From: Veillonella sp. VA137
Lineage (GTDB): Bacteria > Bacillota > Negativicutes > Veillonellales > Veillonellaceae
Reading direction: 5' to 3'
Assembly (NCBI RefSeq): GCF_003992015.1
Contig: NZ_RQVK01000001.1
Span: forward strand, 62,001-126,000
Length of the DNA: 64,000 nucleotides
Positions 36,039-46,370 of this stretch are shown piece by piece. The translations under genes were made by a program, and so were the position numbers. The stretch's first letter is position 1. Each line of letters starts with the position of its first letter. The notes under the pieces were generated by a model that was given only the letters and a program-made list of their open reading frames with translations, was not told the origin of the DNA and ran no database searches.

Positions 36039-36851
36039 ATGCATCAATATTTATTTTTTATTGGAGGCTTTCCAGTACGCGCCTACGGTTTACTTCTAGC
36101 TTTAGGTATTATTAGTGCTGCTATTGTAGGCTACTTCATTATGAAAAAAGATGGCCGTGGATGGGAAAAACATATGGTGGATTTTACCATTACTGTTGCT
36201 ATAGCTGGTATCATCGGTGCTCGACTATGGGATGTATTCTTCTTTGACTGGGGATACTATCATAATCACTTATTAGAAATTCCATACGTATGGCAAGGTG
36301 GCATGGCTATCCAAGGTGGCGTACTATTAGGTGCTATTGCTGGAATTTACTATTTAAAGAAACAGCAGGTAGACCCTTGGGCATTTGCTGATTTATTTGC
36401 ACCAGCCCTTATGGTAGGTCAATCTGTGGGACGTATGGCGAATGTCATGAATGGTGATGCATTCGGTCATCCTACTGGGGGAAATTTCGGTATTCTCTAT
36501 CCAGAAACTACTTTGGCATACCGCACTTATGGTAATCAACCATTATGGCCTGCTGAAATATGGGAAGGTCAAGTAGATATTATTTTGTTTGTTATCTTAC
36601 TATTGGCTAACGTGTTCCCTCATAAAAAAGGACAAATTTTCTGCTTATATGCATTCTTGTATTCTGGCTTGCGCTTCTTCCTAGAATTCCTGCGTGGAGA
36701 TTATGTAAACCTAACATTAGGCTTTAAGTCAGCACAGGTTACAAGCTTAATTGTCATGGCCATATCCTTTGGTATCTGGCTATACCTTCATTATAAAGGA
36801 ACAACGGATACGCATATATTCCCTACAGAGAAAGGCAAAAAAAGAAAATAA
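36039..36851 (+). CDS. lgt: Prolipoprotein diacylglyceryl transferase
   Basis: A 270-residue integral membrane enzyme that transfers diacylglycerol from phosphatidylglycerol to the lipobox cysteine of prolipoproteins. Seven hydrophobic segments are visible. The family signature is GRMANVMNGDAFGHPTGG; RAYGLLLALG near the N-terminus and GLRFFLEFLRGD near the C-terminus are also typical. AGGAGG precedes the ATG. It stands alone, with a terminator downstream. It would process the binding lipoprotein encoded at 11.8 kb. Confidence 0.97.
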   Translation: MHQYLFFIGGFPVRAYGLLLALGIISAAIVGYFIMKKDGRGWEKHMVDFTITVAIAGIIGARLWDVFFFDWGYYHNHLLEIPYVWQGGMAIQGGVLLGAIAGIYYLKKQQVDPWAFADLFAPALMVGQSVGRMANVMNGDAFGHPTGGNFGILYPETTLAYRTYGNQPLWPAEIWEGQVDIILFVILLLANVFPHKKGQIFCLYAFLYSGLRFFLEFLRGDYVNLTLGFKSAQVTSLIVMAISFGIWLYLHYKGTTDTHIFPTEKGKKRK

Positions 36852-36908
36852 TGATTCATTAGTTTCAACACAAAGTGATGCCTATACAATCAAACTAATA
36901 ACAAATAT

Positions 36909-36949
36909 AAAGAGGAAAGGATGCGCATAGCAAATCCTTTCCTCTTTTT
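36909..36949. terminator. Bidirectional terminator between lgt and trmFO
   Basis: AAAGAGGAAAGGAT and ATCCTTTCCTCTTT form a 14-bp stem with an 11-base loop, followed by a T-run. It serves lgt on the plus strand and can also end the trmFO transcript. Confidence 0.88.
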
Positions 36950-37034
36950 CTTATCTATAAAATTTCAAATATCGCAAAATTCTCTTGCCTTTGCATATGT
37001 AAAGCACTATATCTATCAAGTACAAAACTATTCA

Positions 37035-38354
37035 TTAAAACAGTAATTCTTCTGCTACAATTAATGCCTCTAGTTCTTCTAATGCACGTTGAGCAATTAA
37101 TGCATTCTTTTCTTTTTTCTTACGTACTTTAGCTCCCCAAGGTTCCATGATTCCGAAATTGACATTCATTGGCTGGAAATTAGAACCTTCATAGGCACTG
37201 ATATAATGACTTAGACCTCCAAGAGCTGTTGTTTTTGGGAATGTAACAAATTCTTTATCCTGTAATACACGTGCCACTTGGATGGCTGCCATCATACCCG
37301 CCGCTGCTGATTCTAAATACCCTTCCACACCTGTCATTTGACCAGCAAAGAACAATCGTGGGTTAGATTGCAATTGAAATGCGTGGTTTAACAGTTCTGG
37401 AGAGTTAATATACGTGTTCCGATGCATCACGCCATAGCGAATAAATTCTGCATTCTCTAAACCTGGAATCATTTGGAATACTCGCTTTTGTTCGCCCCAT
37501 TTTAAATGCGTTTGAAAGCCCACTAAATTGTACATAGTAGCTTCTTTATTTTCCTTGCGTAACTGCACTACTGCATGCCACTCAATATTGTTCCGCGGAT
37601 CTACGAGACCAACCGGCTTCAAAGGTCCATAGCGCAATGTATCTACCCCACGGGATGCCATAATTTCCACAGGCATACAACCTTCAAAATAGATTTCTTT
37701 CTCAAAATCTTTTGGTTGTACTACATCGGCTGTAGTTAACGCTTCATAGAAAACATCATATTCTTCTTTCGTCATAGGGCAATTTAAATAATCTGCATCC
37801 CCTTTATCATACCGTGAGGCTGCAAATACTTTATCGTAATTTAAAGACTCTGCTGTTACAATCGGCGCTGCCGCATCATAGAAATAAAAATCTTTAGAAC
37901 CAGTTAACTCTTTAATCTTAGTCCCTAACGCTTCTGATGTGAGTGGACCACTTGCAAAAATAACAATACCTTCATCTGGAATCTCTGTCACTTCTTCATG
38001 AATCACTGTGATTAAAGGGTGTTCTTTAATACGTTCTGTGACTCTTTTGCTAAAAGCATGACGATCTACAGCCAAGGCACCACCTGCTGGAACTTGAGTA
38101 GCATCGGCAGATTCCATGATTAAAGAGTCTAAACGACGCATTTCTTCTTTCAAAAGCCCCACTGCATTTTCTATCGTATTCGCACGCAAAGAGTTAGAGC
38201 ATACTAACTCTGCAAATTGATCTGTATGGTGAGCCGGTGAAGACACTTTGGGACGCATTTCATATAAGTGCACAGGAATACCACGCTTAGCCAGTTGATA
38301 AGCTGCCTCAGATCCAGCAAGACCAGCTCCAATAATAGTTACAAAATCTTTCAT
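37035..38354 (-). CDS. trmFO: Methylenetetrahydrofolate-tRNA (uracil-5-)-methyltransferase
   Basis: A 439-residue folate- and FAD-dependent enzyme making ribothymidine at tRNA position 54. The N-terminal FAD site is [18 protein letters not shown]. Family segments include [20 protein letters not shown] and [18 protein letters not shown]. Its start overlaps the topA stop as ATGA, so it is translated by coupling; its own RBS is weak. It is the last gene of the yraN-comM-dprA-topA-trmFO run. Confidence 0.97.
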   Translation of the reverse strand: MKDFVTIIGAGLAGSEAAYQLAKRGIPVHLYEMRPKVSSPAHHTDQFAELVCSNSLRANTIENAVGLLKEEMRRLDSLIMESADATQVPAGGALAVDRHAFSKRVTERIKEHPLITVIHEEVTEIPDEGIVIFASGPLTSEALGTKIKELTGSKDFYFYDAAAPIVTAESLNYDKVFAASRYDKGDADYLNCPMTKEEYDVFYEALTTADVVQPKDFEKEIYFEGCMPVEIMASRGVDTLRYGPLKPVGLVDPRNNIEWHAVVQLRKENKEATMYNLVGFQTHLKWGEQKRVFQMIPGLENAEFIRYGVMHRNTYINSPELLNHAFQLQSNPRLFFAGQMTGVEGYLESAAAGMMAAIQVARVLQDKEFVTFPKTTALGGLSHYISAYEGSNFQPMNVNFGIMEPWGAKVRKKKEKNALIAQRALEELEALIVAEELLF

Positions 38355-40600
38355 TCTTTATCTTCTTTCTTTGTTCTAGGTTTACGTTTTGGCCTTGTTT
38401 CACAGTCAGGATTGGAACAAAACTCTTTTTTATTTCCATTTTTATATACTTTTTCAGCCATTAAGCTACCACAAACGGGACAAGTTTTATCAATAGGTTT
38501 ATCCCACATTGTAAAATCGCAAGATGGATACCCTTCACAACCATAAAAAACACGACCTCTCTTGGATTTACGTTCTAAAATCTCATGAGATTTACATTTA
38601 GGACATGTCACTCCCGTGCTAACTGTAATGGACTTAATATTTCGACAATCTGGAAAGTTAGAACATGCTAAATATTTACCATAAGGCCCTAATTTATAGA
38701 CCATATCATGTCCACATTTTTCACAAAGGATACCACTCTTCTCTGCCTCCAGCTCTATCTTCTCAGCCGATTCAGCTGTGTATAATTCCTTTTCAAAACT
38801 ATCATAAAATGAATGGATAACAGCTTCGTAGAAGTTAGTCCCTTGTGCAATATGGTCTAAATCTTCCTCCATAGAGGCAGTAAATTTCGTATTAATGAAC
38901 TTTTCAAAATGAGTTGTTAAAAATTCCACCACGGCAAATCCTAAATCAGTAGGAATAAATTGTTTATCCTTACGCTCCACATAATTCCGTTTTAAGATCG
39001 TATCAATGGTAGCTGCATACGTACTTGGTCGACCAATTCCCTGTTCTTCTAATACTTTGATAAGACCTGCCTCAGAATAACGGCTTGGAGGTTGCGTAAA
39101 ATGCTGTATACCATCCATAGAGATAGGCATAATAGCTTGCCCTTCCTCTAGGGCTGGCAGTATATGGTCATCCTCTTTTTTAGCGTCTTCATAGACTTCT
39201 GTAAAACCTTTAAATATTACACGATTTCCAGAAGCCTTCAATGTATACTCATCTACGTGAAATTGCATAGTTATCGTTTCACTTTTCTGTGGAGCCATTT
39301 GACTCGCTAAAAATCGATTCCAAATCAAGGTATATAATTTTAACTCATCACTAGATAGATAGGACGCTACCGCTTTAGGTGGTAATTCCAACATGGTAGG
39401 ACGAATCGCTTCATGCGCATCTTGAGCATTCGCCTTCGCTCCAAATGCATTTGGTTTACTCGGATAAAACTCCTTCCCAAAGGTCTTGAGAATATAGACT
39501 TTAGCCGCTTCTTGCATTTCCTTTGATACCCGAGTGGAATCCGTACGCATATAGGTAATTAAACCTACATGACCATAGCCCCCAATTTCTTTACCTTCAT
39601 ATAAATGTTGTGCTGCAGACATAATGCGCTTTGCATTCATATTCAGTTTGCGTACACCTTCTTGTTGCATCGTCGACGTCGTAAATGGAGCTGGTGCTTT
39701 GCGACTACGTTGCCGTGATTGTACAGAACTAACTACACTTTCACGGTCACGAATAACACGTAACACTTCATTACTTTCTATCTCATTAGAAATCGTTAGC
39801 TTTTCATCACCTTTGTGTGTCACTACCACATCAAATTGTTCATTCTTAGCTGTTTGATACACACCTTCAATAGTCCAATATTCTTCTGGAATAAATGCTT
39901 GGATTTCTCGTTCCCGATCGCAGATAATGCGTACAGCTACAGATTGAACACGTCCGGCACTAAGTCCTTTGCAAATCTTTTTCCACAACAACGGACTTAA
40001 TTTATAGCCTACAATACGGTCCAACACACGACGAGCCTGTTGAGCATCCACCATATGCATATCAATCGGTCTAGGTGTTGCCATCGCCTCTTGAATAGCA
40101 TGCTTGGTAATTTCATTAAATGTCACTCGACATGGCGTAGTACCATCTATATTTAAAATATGTGCTAAATGCCAAGAGATGGCTTCTCCTTCACGGTCAG
40201 GGTCAGTTGCCAGATACACAGCCTTCGCCTTATCTGCTTCTTTGCGCAAATCTTCAATAACAGCCTTTCTACCTGGTACATTCAAATATCTAGGTAAAAA
40301 ACCATTAGTTATAGATACACCCATTTGCATTTTAGGTAAATCCCTTAAATGGCCCATGCTAGCTTTTACCACATAATCATCACCTAAAAACTTTTCAATG
40401 GTTTTTGACTTTGCTGGTGATTCCACGATGATTAAAGTTTTTCCATCTTTTTTGAAAGTTCGTTTATACTCTATTTCAATCGGTTCTGGACGCATGACCA
40501 AAGGTCTAGACTCTGGTACGTTGGCGCTTGTTTTGACAGTTTCTTTTGTATCTTTGTCTTTTTTCTTCTCCCCTGTAACGAAGGATCTAGTAATGGCCAA
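38351..40600 (-). CDS. topA: DNA topoisomerase I
   Basis: A 749-residue type IA topoisomerase that relaxes negative supercoils. The Toprim domain begins at about residue 52 ([19 protein letters not shown]) and includes [17 protein letters not shown]. The catalytic Tyr is in [14 protein letters not shown]. Three C-terminal four-cysteine zinc ribbons are present, starting CEKCGHD, CPKCKSH and CPVCGSL. The start is a TTG at 40600 with AGGAGG seven bases upstream. This adds about 50 charged residues before the Toprim domain, longer than in most TopA proteins. It follows dprA by 13 bases. Confidence 0.96.
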   Translation of the reverse strand: MAITRSFVTGEKKKDKDTKETVKTSANVPESRPLVMRPEPIEIEYKRTFKKDGKTLIIVESPAKSKTIEKFLGDDYVVKASMGHLRDLPKMQMGVSITNGFLPRYLNVPGRKAVIEDLRKEADKAKAVYLATDPDREGEAISWHLAHILNIDGTTPCRVTFNEITKHAIQEAMATPRPIDMHMVDAQQARRVLDRIVGYKLSPLLWKKICKGLSAGRVQSVAVRIICDREREIQAFIPEEYWTIEGVYQTAKNEQFDVVVTHKGDEKLTISNEIESNEVLRVIRDRESVVSSVQSRQRSRKAPAPFTTSTMQQEGVRKLNMNAKRIMSAAQHLYEGKEIGGYGHVGLITYMRTDSTRVSKEMQEAAKVYILKTFGKEFYPSKPNAFGAKANAQDAHEAIRPTMLELPPKAVASYLSSDELKLYTLIWNRFLASQMAPQKSETITMQFHVDEYTLKASGNRVIFKGFTEVYEDAKKEDDHILPALEEGQAIMPISMDGIQHFTQPPSRYSEAGLIKVLEEQGIGRPSTYAATIDTILKRNYVERKDKQFIPTDLGFAVVEFLTTHFEKFINTKFTASMEEDLDHIAQGTNFYEAVIHSFYDSFEKELYTAESAEKIELEAEKSGILCEKCGHDMVYKLGPYGKYLACSNFPDCRNIKSITVSTGVTCPKCKSHEILERKSKRGRVFYGCEGYPSCDFTMWDKPIDKTCPVCGSLMAEKVYKNGNKKEFCSNPDCETRPKRKPRTKKEDKE

Positions 40601-40613
40601 AAATCTTCCTCCT

Positions 40614-41717
40614 CTAAGTATGTAGCACGTACCCCTGAGGGGTGTGTGTAATCATTTGTTTTAGCTCTAATTGTAACAGCAATGTATGAAGATTTGATAA
40701 AGGCAATTGCGTGGTATGTACAAGTTCTTCAATCGTTGTATTTCCACCAGGATTCATAGCCTTCAACACACTTTGTTCTTCTTCATTCACTATGTTTACT
40801 TTATTACTATCCATGTTACTATACTTTGCGACTTTTTGCCAACCATATTCACGCAATACTTGTTCAGGATCTGTTAATACTGTAGCTCCTTGTTGAATCA
40901 ACCAATGATTTCCATCACAAGTATGCGTCAATACATTACCAGGTATGGTAAATACATCTCTCCCTTCATTAATCGCCATATCAGCAGTAATCAACGATCC
41001 GCTACTAGCTTTTGCTTCCACCACAATAGTGCCTCTCGTCATACCGCTGATAATTCGATTTCGTGAAGGAAAGTGATGACTCTTTGCTTGCATATGCGGT
41101 CCATATTCTGATACTAGCAATCCATCTTTTTCTAAAATTTCTAAAAATAAATTCCGGTTTGTTCTTGGATAGGTTACATTTAAACCGCAGCCCATAACAG
41201 CAATCGTTGGAGTTTGTCCTTGCAAGGCCCCTTCATGGCTAGCACGATCGATCCCCATGGCGCCTCCACTAACAACAATAATGCCTAAATTAGATAAAGC
41301 CCGTCCAAAGTGTCTAGCTACTTGTACACCATAGGTAGAGCACTTTCTAGCGCCTACCATCGCCAAAGAACGATCCGTATGTTGCAACACTTCTATATTC
41401 CCACGTCCATACAACACTCGGGGACTATTATAAATTTCTAATAAAGATTTTGGATAGTATGGAGATTCCCAAGTAAGCACTTCCATATGATAACGCTCTA
41501 AATCTTCTTCTAATTGTAATAGAAAGCTTTCATTGATAGGACGGCGAATTTCATCAAATAATTCATATTTACAACCCAATGATGGTTCCACATTGTGATG
41601 TAACACATGATGCCAAGCTTCTTTGGCACTTTCGTAATAGGTAAACAAATTACCTAAGCTTGCATTTCCTAATCCTACTACATGTTGGAGAGCACTCGCA
41701 TAAATTTCATCTTTCAT
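40614..41717 (-). CDS. dprA: DNA-processing protein DprA/Smf
   Basis: A 367-residue protein that loads RecA on incoming single-stranded DNA during transformation. The Rossmann core has VVSGGAMGIDRASHEGALQ and FPSRNRIISGMTRGTIVVEA. A C-terminal winged-helix-like DML1 domain follows (residues about 300-367). Its ATG directly abuts the comM stop codon, with AGGAGGG within the end of comM. With comM next to it, this supports natural transformation ability, an inference. Confidence 0.96.
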   Translation of the reverse strand: MKDEIYASALQHVVGLGNASLGNLFTYYESAKEAWHHVLHHNVEPSLGCKYELFDEIRRPINESFLLQLEEDLERYHMEVLTWESPYYPKSLLEIYNSPRVLYGRGNIEVLQHTDRSLAMVGARKCSTYGVQVARHFGRALSNLGIIVVSGGAMGIDRASHEGALQGQTPTIAVMGCGLNVTYPRTNRNLFLEILEKDGLLVSEYGPHMQAKSHHFPSRNRIISGMTRGTIVVEAKASSGSLITADMAINEGRDVFTIPGNVLTHTCDGNHWLIQQGATVLTDPEQVLREYGWQKVAKYSNMDSNKVNIVNEEEQSVLKAMNPGGNTTIEELVHTTQLPLSNLHTLLLQLELKQMITHTPQGYVLHT

Positions 41718-43289
41718 TTACAATCCCTCCTGTACCTGCCGATAACTCAAGGCTTCTGACACATGCTCTGTTAAAATCTCCTCAGATTCTGCTAAATCAG
41801 CGATTGTTCTTGCCACTTTAATAATGCGGTCATAGCTACGTAAACTCAAATGTAATGTAGTAAAAGCTGAATCTAGCAATTCTTTAGCTTGCTCAGAAAG
41901 TTTCACATACATTTCTATATCACTATGACTTAAATGTGAGTTCACCCCAATATTCGTCCCTTTATATCTTTCAGTTTGCATAGATCTAGCACGGATAACA
42001 CGGCTACGTACTTGCTCTGTACTATCTTCATCCTTAGGGGCATATATCTCTGTTAAAGTAGGTCTTTCTACGGGTACTACTAGATCCATTCTATCCAAAA
42101 TAGGTCCTGATAACACTCGTTGGTATCTTTGAATTTGCGTAGCTGTACAAGTACATCGATGATCTTCTTCCGTTCCAAACCATCCACATGGACATGGATT
42201 CATAGCCATGACAACAATACAATCACTAGGATAGATGGTTGCCATTCCAATCCGTGCAATATGTACTTGTCGTTCTTCTAAGGGCTGTCTCAGAACCTCT
42301 ATGACAGGCCTACGAAATTCTGGTGCTTCATCCAAAAATAAAACGCCTTTATGTGCCAAGGTAATTTCTCCTGGTTTGGGCGGTTGTCCTCCTCCCGCCA
42401 TAGCTACTAATGTACTCGTATGATGAGGACTGCGAAATGGTCGTTGTTCCATTAATCGGCCACTTTTTAATAAACCCATTACACTATAAATGTGGCTTAC
42501 CTCTAGTTGCTCCTCCCGTGAAAGAGGAGGCAATAAAAACGGCAATCGTTTAGCTAACATGGTTTTTCCCGAACCTGGAGGTCCTGTCATCAGTAAATGA
42601 TGACCACCAGCAGCAGATATTTCTAAGGCTCGTTTTGCCATTACTTGCCCTTTTACATCTTGTAAATCTAGTATTTCCGTACTATATTTTGATGGCACTA
42701 TAGCTATCTGTGCACATAGATTTTCTTTCTTTTCAGGATGCTCTAATACTTCCACAACTGCAGCTAATGTAGATAGTCCATATACAGGTATAGAGGCCCC
42801 ACTAATAGCCTCTTCATGATTTCCTATAGGCACAATAATGTCTTTTACCATAGAAAGATAATTATTGTCATTCCTTAACTCCTGATTTGTCACTCCCATC
42901 ACCATAGATAACATCCCCATCACTGGTTGCAAGGAACCATCTAGCGATAATTCTCCTATAAATATATGGTGATTCCAATGTATAGACTCCTTTTTCTTGT
43001 GTTTTCCCGATTCTTGAGCGGCCAAAATTCCCATGGCAATGGCTAAATCTAAAGAAGACCCATCTTTACGAATATGGGCAGGTGCTAGATTGACCACAAT
43101 TCTCTTCATAGGAAACTCAAAGCCACCATTTTTGATAGCCGATCGCACTCTCTCCTTTGCCTCTTTCACAGAGGTCGCTGGTAAACCAACAATATCAAAG
43201 CTTGGTAGACCTGGGCTAATATCTACTTCTACGGTCACCACATATCCATCAATACCATTCACACATACTCCATAGGTTTTTGCATACAT
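41718..43289 (-). CDS. comM: ComM/YifB-family Mg-chelatase-like AAA+ ATPase
   Basis: A 523-residue hexameric helicase-like ATPase. The N-terminal Lon-like domain (residues 1-165, with GLPSFDIVGLPATSVKEAKE) is followed by an AAA+ core with Walker A MTGPPGSGKTMLAKRLP and Walker B GVLFLDEAPEF. The C-terminal Mg_chelatase_C region follows, and a cysteine set MNPCPCGWFG is present. ComM promotes branch migration of recombination intermediates during transformation. GGAGGAG precedes the ATG. It lies 15 bases after yraN. Confidence 0.95.
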   Translation of the reverse strand: MYAKTYGVCVNGIDGYVVTVEVDISPGLPSFDIVGLPATSVKEAKERVRSAIKNGGFEFPMKRIVVNLAPAHIRKDGSSLDLAIAMGILAAQESGKHKKKESIHWNHHIFIGELSLDGSLQPVMGMLSMVMGVTNQELRNDNNYLSMVKDIIVPIGNHEEAISGASIPVYGLSTLAAVVEVLEHPEKKENLCAQIAIVPSKYSTEILDLQDVKGQVMAKRALEISAAGGHHLLMTGPPGSGKTMLAKRLPFLLPPLSREEQLEVSHIYSVMGLLKSGRLMEQRPFRSPHHTSTLVAMAGGGQPPKPGEITLAHKGVLFLDEAPEFRRPVIEVLRQPLEERQVHIARIGMATIYPSDCIVVMAMNPCPCGWFGTEEDHRCTCTATQIQRYQRVLSGPILDRMDLVVPVERPTLTEIYAPKDEDSTEQVRSRVIRARSMQTERYKGTNIGVNSHLSHSDIEMYVKLSEQAKELLDSAFTTLHLSLRSYDRIIKVARTIADLAESEEILTEHVSEALSYRQVQEGL

Positions 43290-43304
43290 GATACTCCTCC
43301 CATC

Positions 43305-43661
43305 TTATAAATGACACGCTTTCATATGCCGTAATTCAGAATCTCCCATTTGAGGCACATATACTTCTATGACATCAAATCGTATAGATTCATACTCTAT
43401 ATCACGGGTTGCCAAAAACATAGATATGACATGACGTATGTGTTGTTTCTTTTTCCAATGCACCGCCTCGCAGGGCATTCCATAGGTTTGGGTCCGTCTT
43501 GTTTTCACCTCTACTACAATGAGCATATTCTCTTTTTTAGCGATAATATCTACTTCACCAAATCGATAGCGTATATTTCGTTCCAATACATCATAGCCTT
43601 GGCTTTTCAAATAGTTGGTAGCTAGGTCTTCACCGTATCTTCCTAATTCAATGTGGTTCAT
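43305..43661 (-). CDS. yraN: YraN/UPF0102-family nuclease-fold protein
   Basis: A 118-residue protein of the YraN family, with a Holliday-junction-resolvase-like fold. The nuclease core GEVDIIAKKENMLIVVEVKTR (Glu, Asp and ExK residues) is visible, after GRYGEDLATNYLKSQGYDVLERN. Function is not established. ATG at 43661 has GGAGG five bases upstream; an earlier GTG overlaps the RBS. It leads the comM-dprA-topA-trmFO run. Confidence 0.92.
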   Translation of the reverse strand: MNHIELGRYGEDLATNYLKSQGYDVLERNIRYRFGEVDIIAKKENMLIVVEVKTRRTQTYGMPCEAVHWKKKQHIRHVISMFLATRDIEYESIRFDVIEVYVPQMGDSELRHMKACHL

Positions 43662-43779
43662 AGGCACCTCCTTAGTTCTACATTACTTTCATTACAAAAG
43701 AATGTAAACCGTACAACCCACACTGTTAGGAGTGTACTATACCAAGAGTGTTATAATCCATATACAATTATCGATATGC

Positions 43780-43819
43780 AAAAAAGCATCCTCATAGAAT
43801 ACTCTATAAGAATGCTTTT
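43780..43819 (-). terminator. Terminator of the rbgA-rnhB transcript
   Basis: On the minus strand AAAAGCAT pairs with ATGCTTTT, with an inner ATAGA/TCTAT helix, followed by a T-run. The remainder of the 43662-43925 gap shows no gene; it should hold the yraN promoter, which I could not fix. Confidence 0.75.
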
Positions 43820-43925
43820 ATAAGTAATATAATATTATAACCATTTTCAAACAATGGAATCGCTATAGGCAGAGATATCTTTATAGGTATCCTAAGCATG
43901 TATAACCTAAACGATATACTAATAC

Positions 43926-44732
43926 TTAGATTTCTTCTACAGGCTTACCTGCCACAATCGATTTGATAGGTTCAAAACTATGACGATGTAATGGTGTAAT
44001 GCCAAGGTCTTTTATCGCCTGCTTATGTACATCTGTATAATATCCTTTATGAATCGCAAACCCAAATCCTGGATACTCTTCGTCCATAGATTCCATGAAG
44101 CGGTCACGTGTTACCTTTGCTACAATGGAAGCAGCCGCAATAGATGCACTTTTAGAGTCTCCTTTAATCAAAGATTCTACAGGTACCTCTAAATCTGGTA
44201 ATTTCATCGCATCCGATAATACAGCCTCTGCCTGTACTGGCAAATTACGAATCGCCTCATACATAGCTTGTCGTGTAGCCTCATAAATATTGAGTGTATC
44301 AATGACTTCTGCCTCATAGGACACACAGTGTACCGCTACTGCTACCTCCATGATTTGATCAAATAAGGTATCTCGTTTTTCTGGCGTTAGTTTTTTGGAA
44401 TCGTTCAACCCTACTAGCTTGCAATGAGGTGGTAAGATAACAGCTGCTACTGTCACAGGACCTGCAATAGGACCTCTACCTACTTCATCTACACCAGCGA
44501 TTAGGTATTTGCCTTCCTCGTAAAAGCTTTCTTCATAAGCGTACATAGCTTCTAAACGCTGTTGCTCTTCTAGGAGTTTTTTCTGCTTTCGTAAATACAC
44601 ACCAGCAGCGTTCTTCACAGATTCACGGGAATCCTCCAATGCCCATTGTATATAGTCAAAGGGACATTCTCCTTGCAATAGGTCTTTAATTTCTTTTACT
44701 TTTAAATCGTGAAACTCACTCTTCGTCAACAT
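43926..44732 (-). CDS. rnhB: Ribonuclease HII
   Basis: A 268-residue enzyme that nicks RNA in RNA:DNA hybrids and removes misincorporated ribonucleotides. The active-site segments are VDEVGRGPIAGPVTVAAV, LNDSKKLTPEKRD and the HKGY near the C-terminus. It carries an N-terminal extension of about 70 residues common in Firmicute RnhB. ATG at 44732 has GAGGAG seven bases upstream. It overlaps rbgA by 17 bases. Confidence 0.95.
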   Translation of the reverse strand: MLTKSEFHDLKVKEIKDLLQGECPFDYIQWALEDSRESVKNAAGVYLRKQKKLLEEQQRLEAMYAYEESFYEEGKYLIAGVDEVGRGPIAGPVTVAAVILPPHCKLVGLNDSKKLTPEKRDTLFDQIMEVAVAVHCVSYEAEVIDTLNIYEATRQAMYEAIRNLPVQAEAVLSDAMKLPDLEVPVESLIKGDSKSASIAAASIVAKVTRDRFMESMDEEYPGFGFAIHKGYYTDVHKQAIKDLGITPLHRHSFEPIKSIVAGKPVEEI

Positions 44733-45609
44733 AGTACGGCTCCTCATCGACGCCATCAAAGGTAATATATCCCAATTTATTATTGCGGTAATCGGTTAAG
44801 ATCACACGACGTACCTTGTCATAATCTACGACGCCACCGCTTACTAGACAACCACGACGACGACCAATAGCCTCTAACATCGTATCTACAGATGTACGCT
44901 CTTCTTCCGTCAATTTATAGCGTTCATGCAATAATGTCGGTTCATGCTCTTCTAAATATGCCAATAACTGCTTGATAACAGAGTCTAAATCATATACATC
45001 ATCGGAAATAGCTCCTGTCATCGCTAACCGTGCAGCCGCTCGTTGGTCTTCAAACTTAGGCCACAACACACCTGGAGTATCCAACAGTTCCAAATTCTTA
45101 CCTACTTTCACCCATTGTTGACCTCTTGTATGACCAGGTTTATTGGCAGTTCTTGTCGCCGCAGAACCAGCTAATTTATTAATTAAAGTAGACTTTCCTA
45201 CATTGGGTATCCCTAGAATCATAGTGCGCACTGTGCGACCTTTGATACCTTTTTTTAGCCATCTATCGATGATCGGCTGTGCTAAGGATTCTACGGTTTT
45301 CACGAGTTGCTTATTTCCTTTTCCATTTTTAGAATCAATAGCAATAGCATGAATACCTTCTTTTTTGAAAAATTCAATCCATTCTTTTGTAGCTTTCGGA
45401 TTCGCCAAATCGCATTTATTTAAAATCACTACATGTGGCTTATCTCCGATCAATTCTCGGATGACTGGGTTGGCACTACTCCGTGGAATACGCGCATCTA
45501 ATAATTCGATAACCACATCTACTTTCTTTTTATGTTCCGTAATCATGCGAGTGGCTTTGGCCATATGGCCTGGGAACCACTGCACGACTGGAAAAATTTC
45601 TTGACTCAT
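44716..45609 (-). CDS. rbgA: Ribosome biogenesis GTPase A (YlqF)
   Basis: A 297-residue circularly permuted GTPase needed for late 50S assembly. The motifs run in permuted order: NKCDL (G4) near residue 62, then GIPNVGKSTLINKL (G1) and DTPGVLWPKF (G3). The N-terminus WFPGHMAKATRMI is a family signature. It is downstream of rplS and overlaps rnhB, the classic rplS-rbgA-rnhB order. The RBS, GGTGAAG, is weak. Confidence 0.96.
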   Translation of the reverse strand: MSQEIFPVVQWFPGHMAKATRMITEHKKKVDVVIELLDARIPRSSANPVIRELIGDKPHVVILNKCDLANPKATKEWIEFFKKEGIHAIAIDSKNGKGNKQLVKTVESLAQPIIDRWLKKGIKGRTVRTMILGIPNVGKSTLINKLAGSAATRTANKPGHTRGQQWVKVGKNLELLDTPGVLWPKFEDQRAAARLAMTGAISDDVYDLDSVIKQLLAYLEEHEPTLLHERYKLTEEERTSVDTMLEAIGRRRGCLVSGGVVDYDKVRRVILTDYRNNKLGYITFDGVDEEPYYVDEE

Positions 45610-45810
45610 ACTTCACCTATTCGTCTATTATCTATATCATATGCTCATTTTACTGTTATTTTTTCTGCTAATCTAATATCTTTTATGACATACTACTATC
45701 AAACTATATTCATTTTATGAAAGTATATAAAATCGACTATCAAGTAGCAAACTCCCATCTATGATTTCATAACTAATATGCCCTACTATTTAGCAGTTTC
45801 TAAAGGAAAT

Positions 45811-45856
45811 AAAAAAAGGCTAGCCATAGACTTACGTCTCATGGCTAACCCTTTTA
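45811..45856 (-). terminator. Terminator of rplS
   Basis: On the minus strand GGGTTAGCCATGAGAC pairs imperfectly with GTCTATGGCTAGCC, followed by TTTTTTT. The gap from 45610 to 45810 is AT-rich with no gene and should hold the rbgA promoter. Confidence 0.85.
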
Positions 45857-45858
45857 AA

Positions 45859-46200
45859 TTAGCGTTTTTCGCGAATACGAGCAGCTTTACCAGTAAGGTT
45901 ACGTAAGTAGTACAATTTAGCACGACGAACGATACCGCGACGAGTTACTTCGATTTTTGCTAGACGTGGGCTGTGAAGTGGGAATACACGTTCAACACCA
46001 ACGCCAGAAGCGATACGACGAACTGTGAAAGTTTCACGAACGGAACCACCTTGACGGTTGATTACCAAACCTTCGAAAACCTGAATACGTTCACGGCTAC
46101 CTTCCACAACTTTTACGTGTACTTTTACAGTATCACCAGCGCGGAACTCAGGAATGTCAGAGCGAAGCTGTTCTTTTTCTAATACATCAATAATATTCAC
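45859..46200 (-). CDS. rplS: 50S ribosomal protein L19
   Basis: A 113-residue ribosomal protein at the 30S-50S interface. [39 protein letters not shown] and [16 protein letters not shown] are diagnostic. The start is GTG with AGGAGG eight bases upstream. Codon use is ribosomal-protein-like. It ends in a strong terminator. Confidence 0.98.
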   Translation of the reverse strand: MNIIDVLEKEQLRSDIPEFRAGDTVKVHVKVVEGSRERIQVFEGLVINRQGGSVRETFTVRRIASGVGVERVFPLHSPRLAKIEVTRRGIVRRAKLYYLRNLTGKAARIREKR

Positions 46201-46370
46201 GATTTTTTCCTCCTATTTTGCAGACGTTCATTACTTACACCTTATAAGCAGAGGACCATCTCAAATTAACAGTATTATTCTATCATAAATAAAAGTTTTT
46301 ATGCAAGTAGGAATTTTAAGAATATAAAAAAACACTCAGGTCTATTTAGAATTTAATAAATTCAGTTTTC

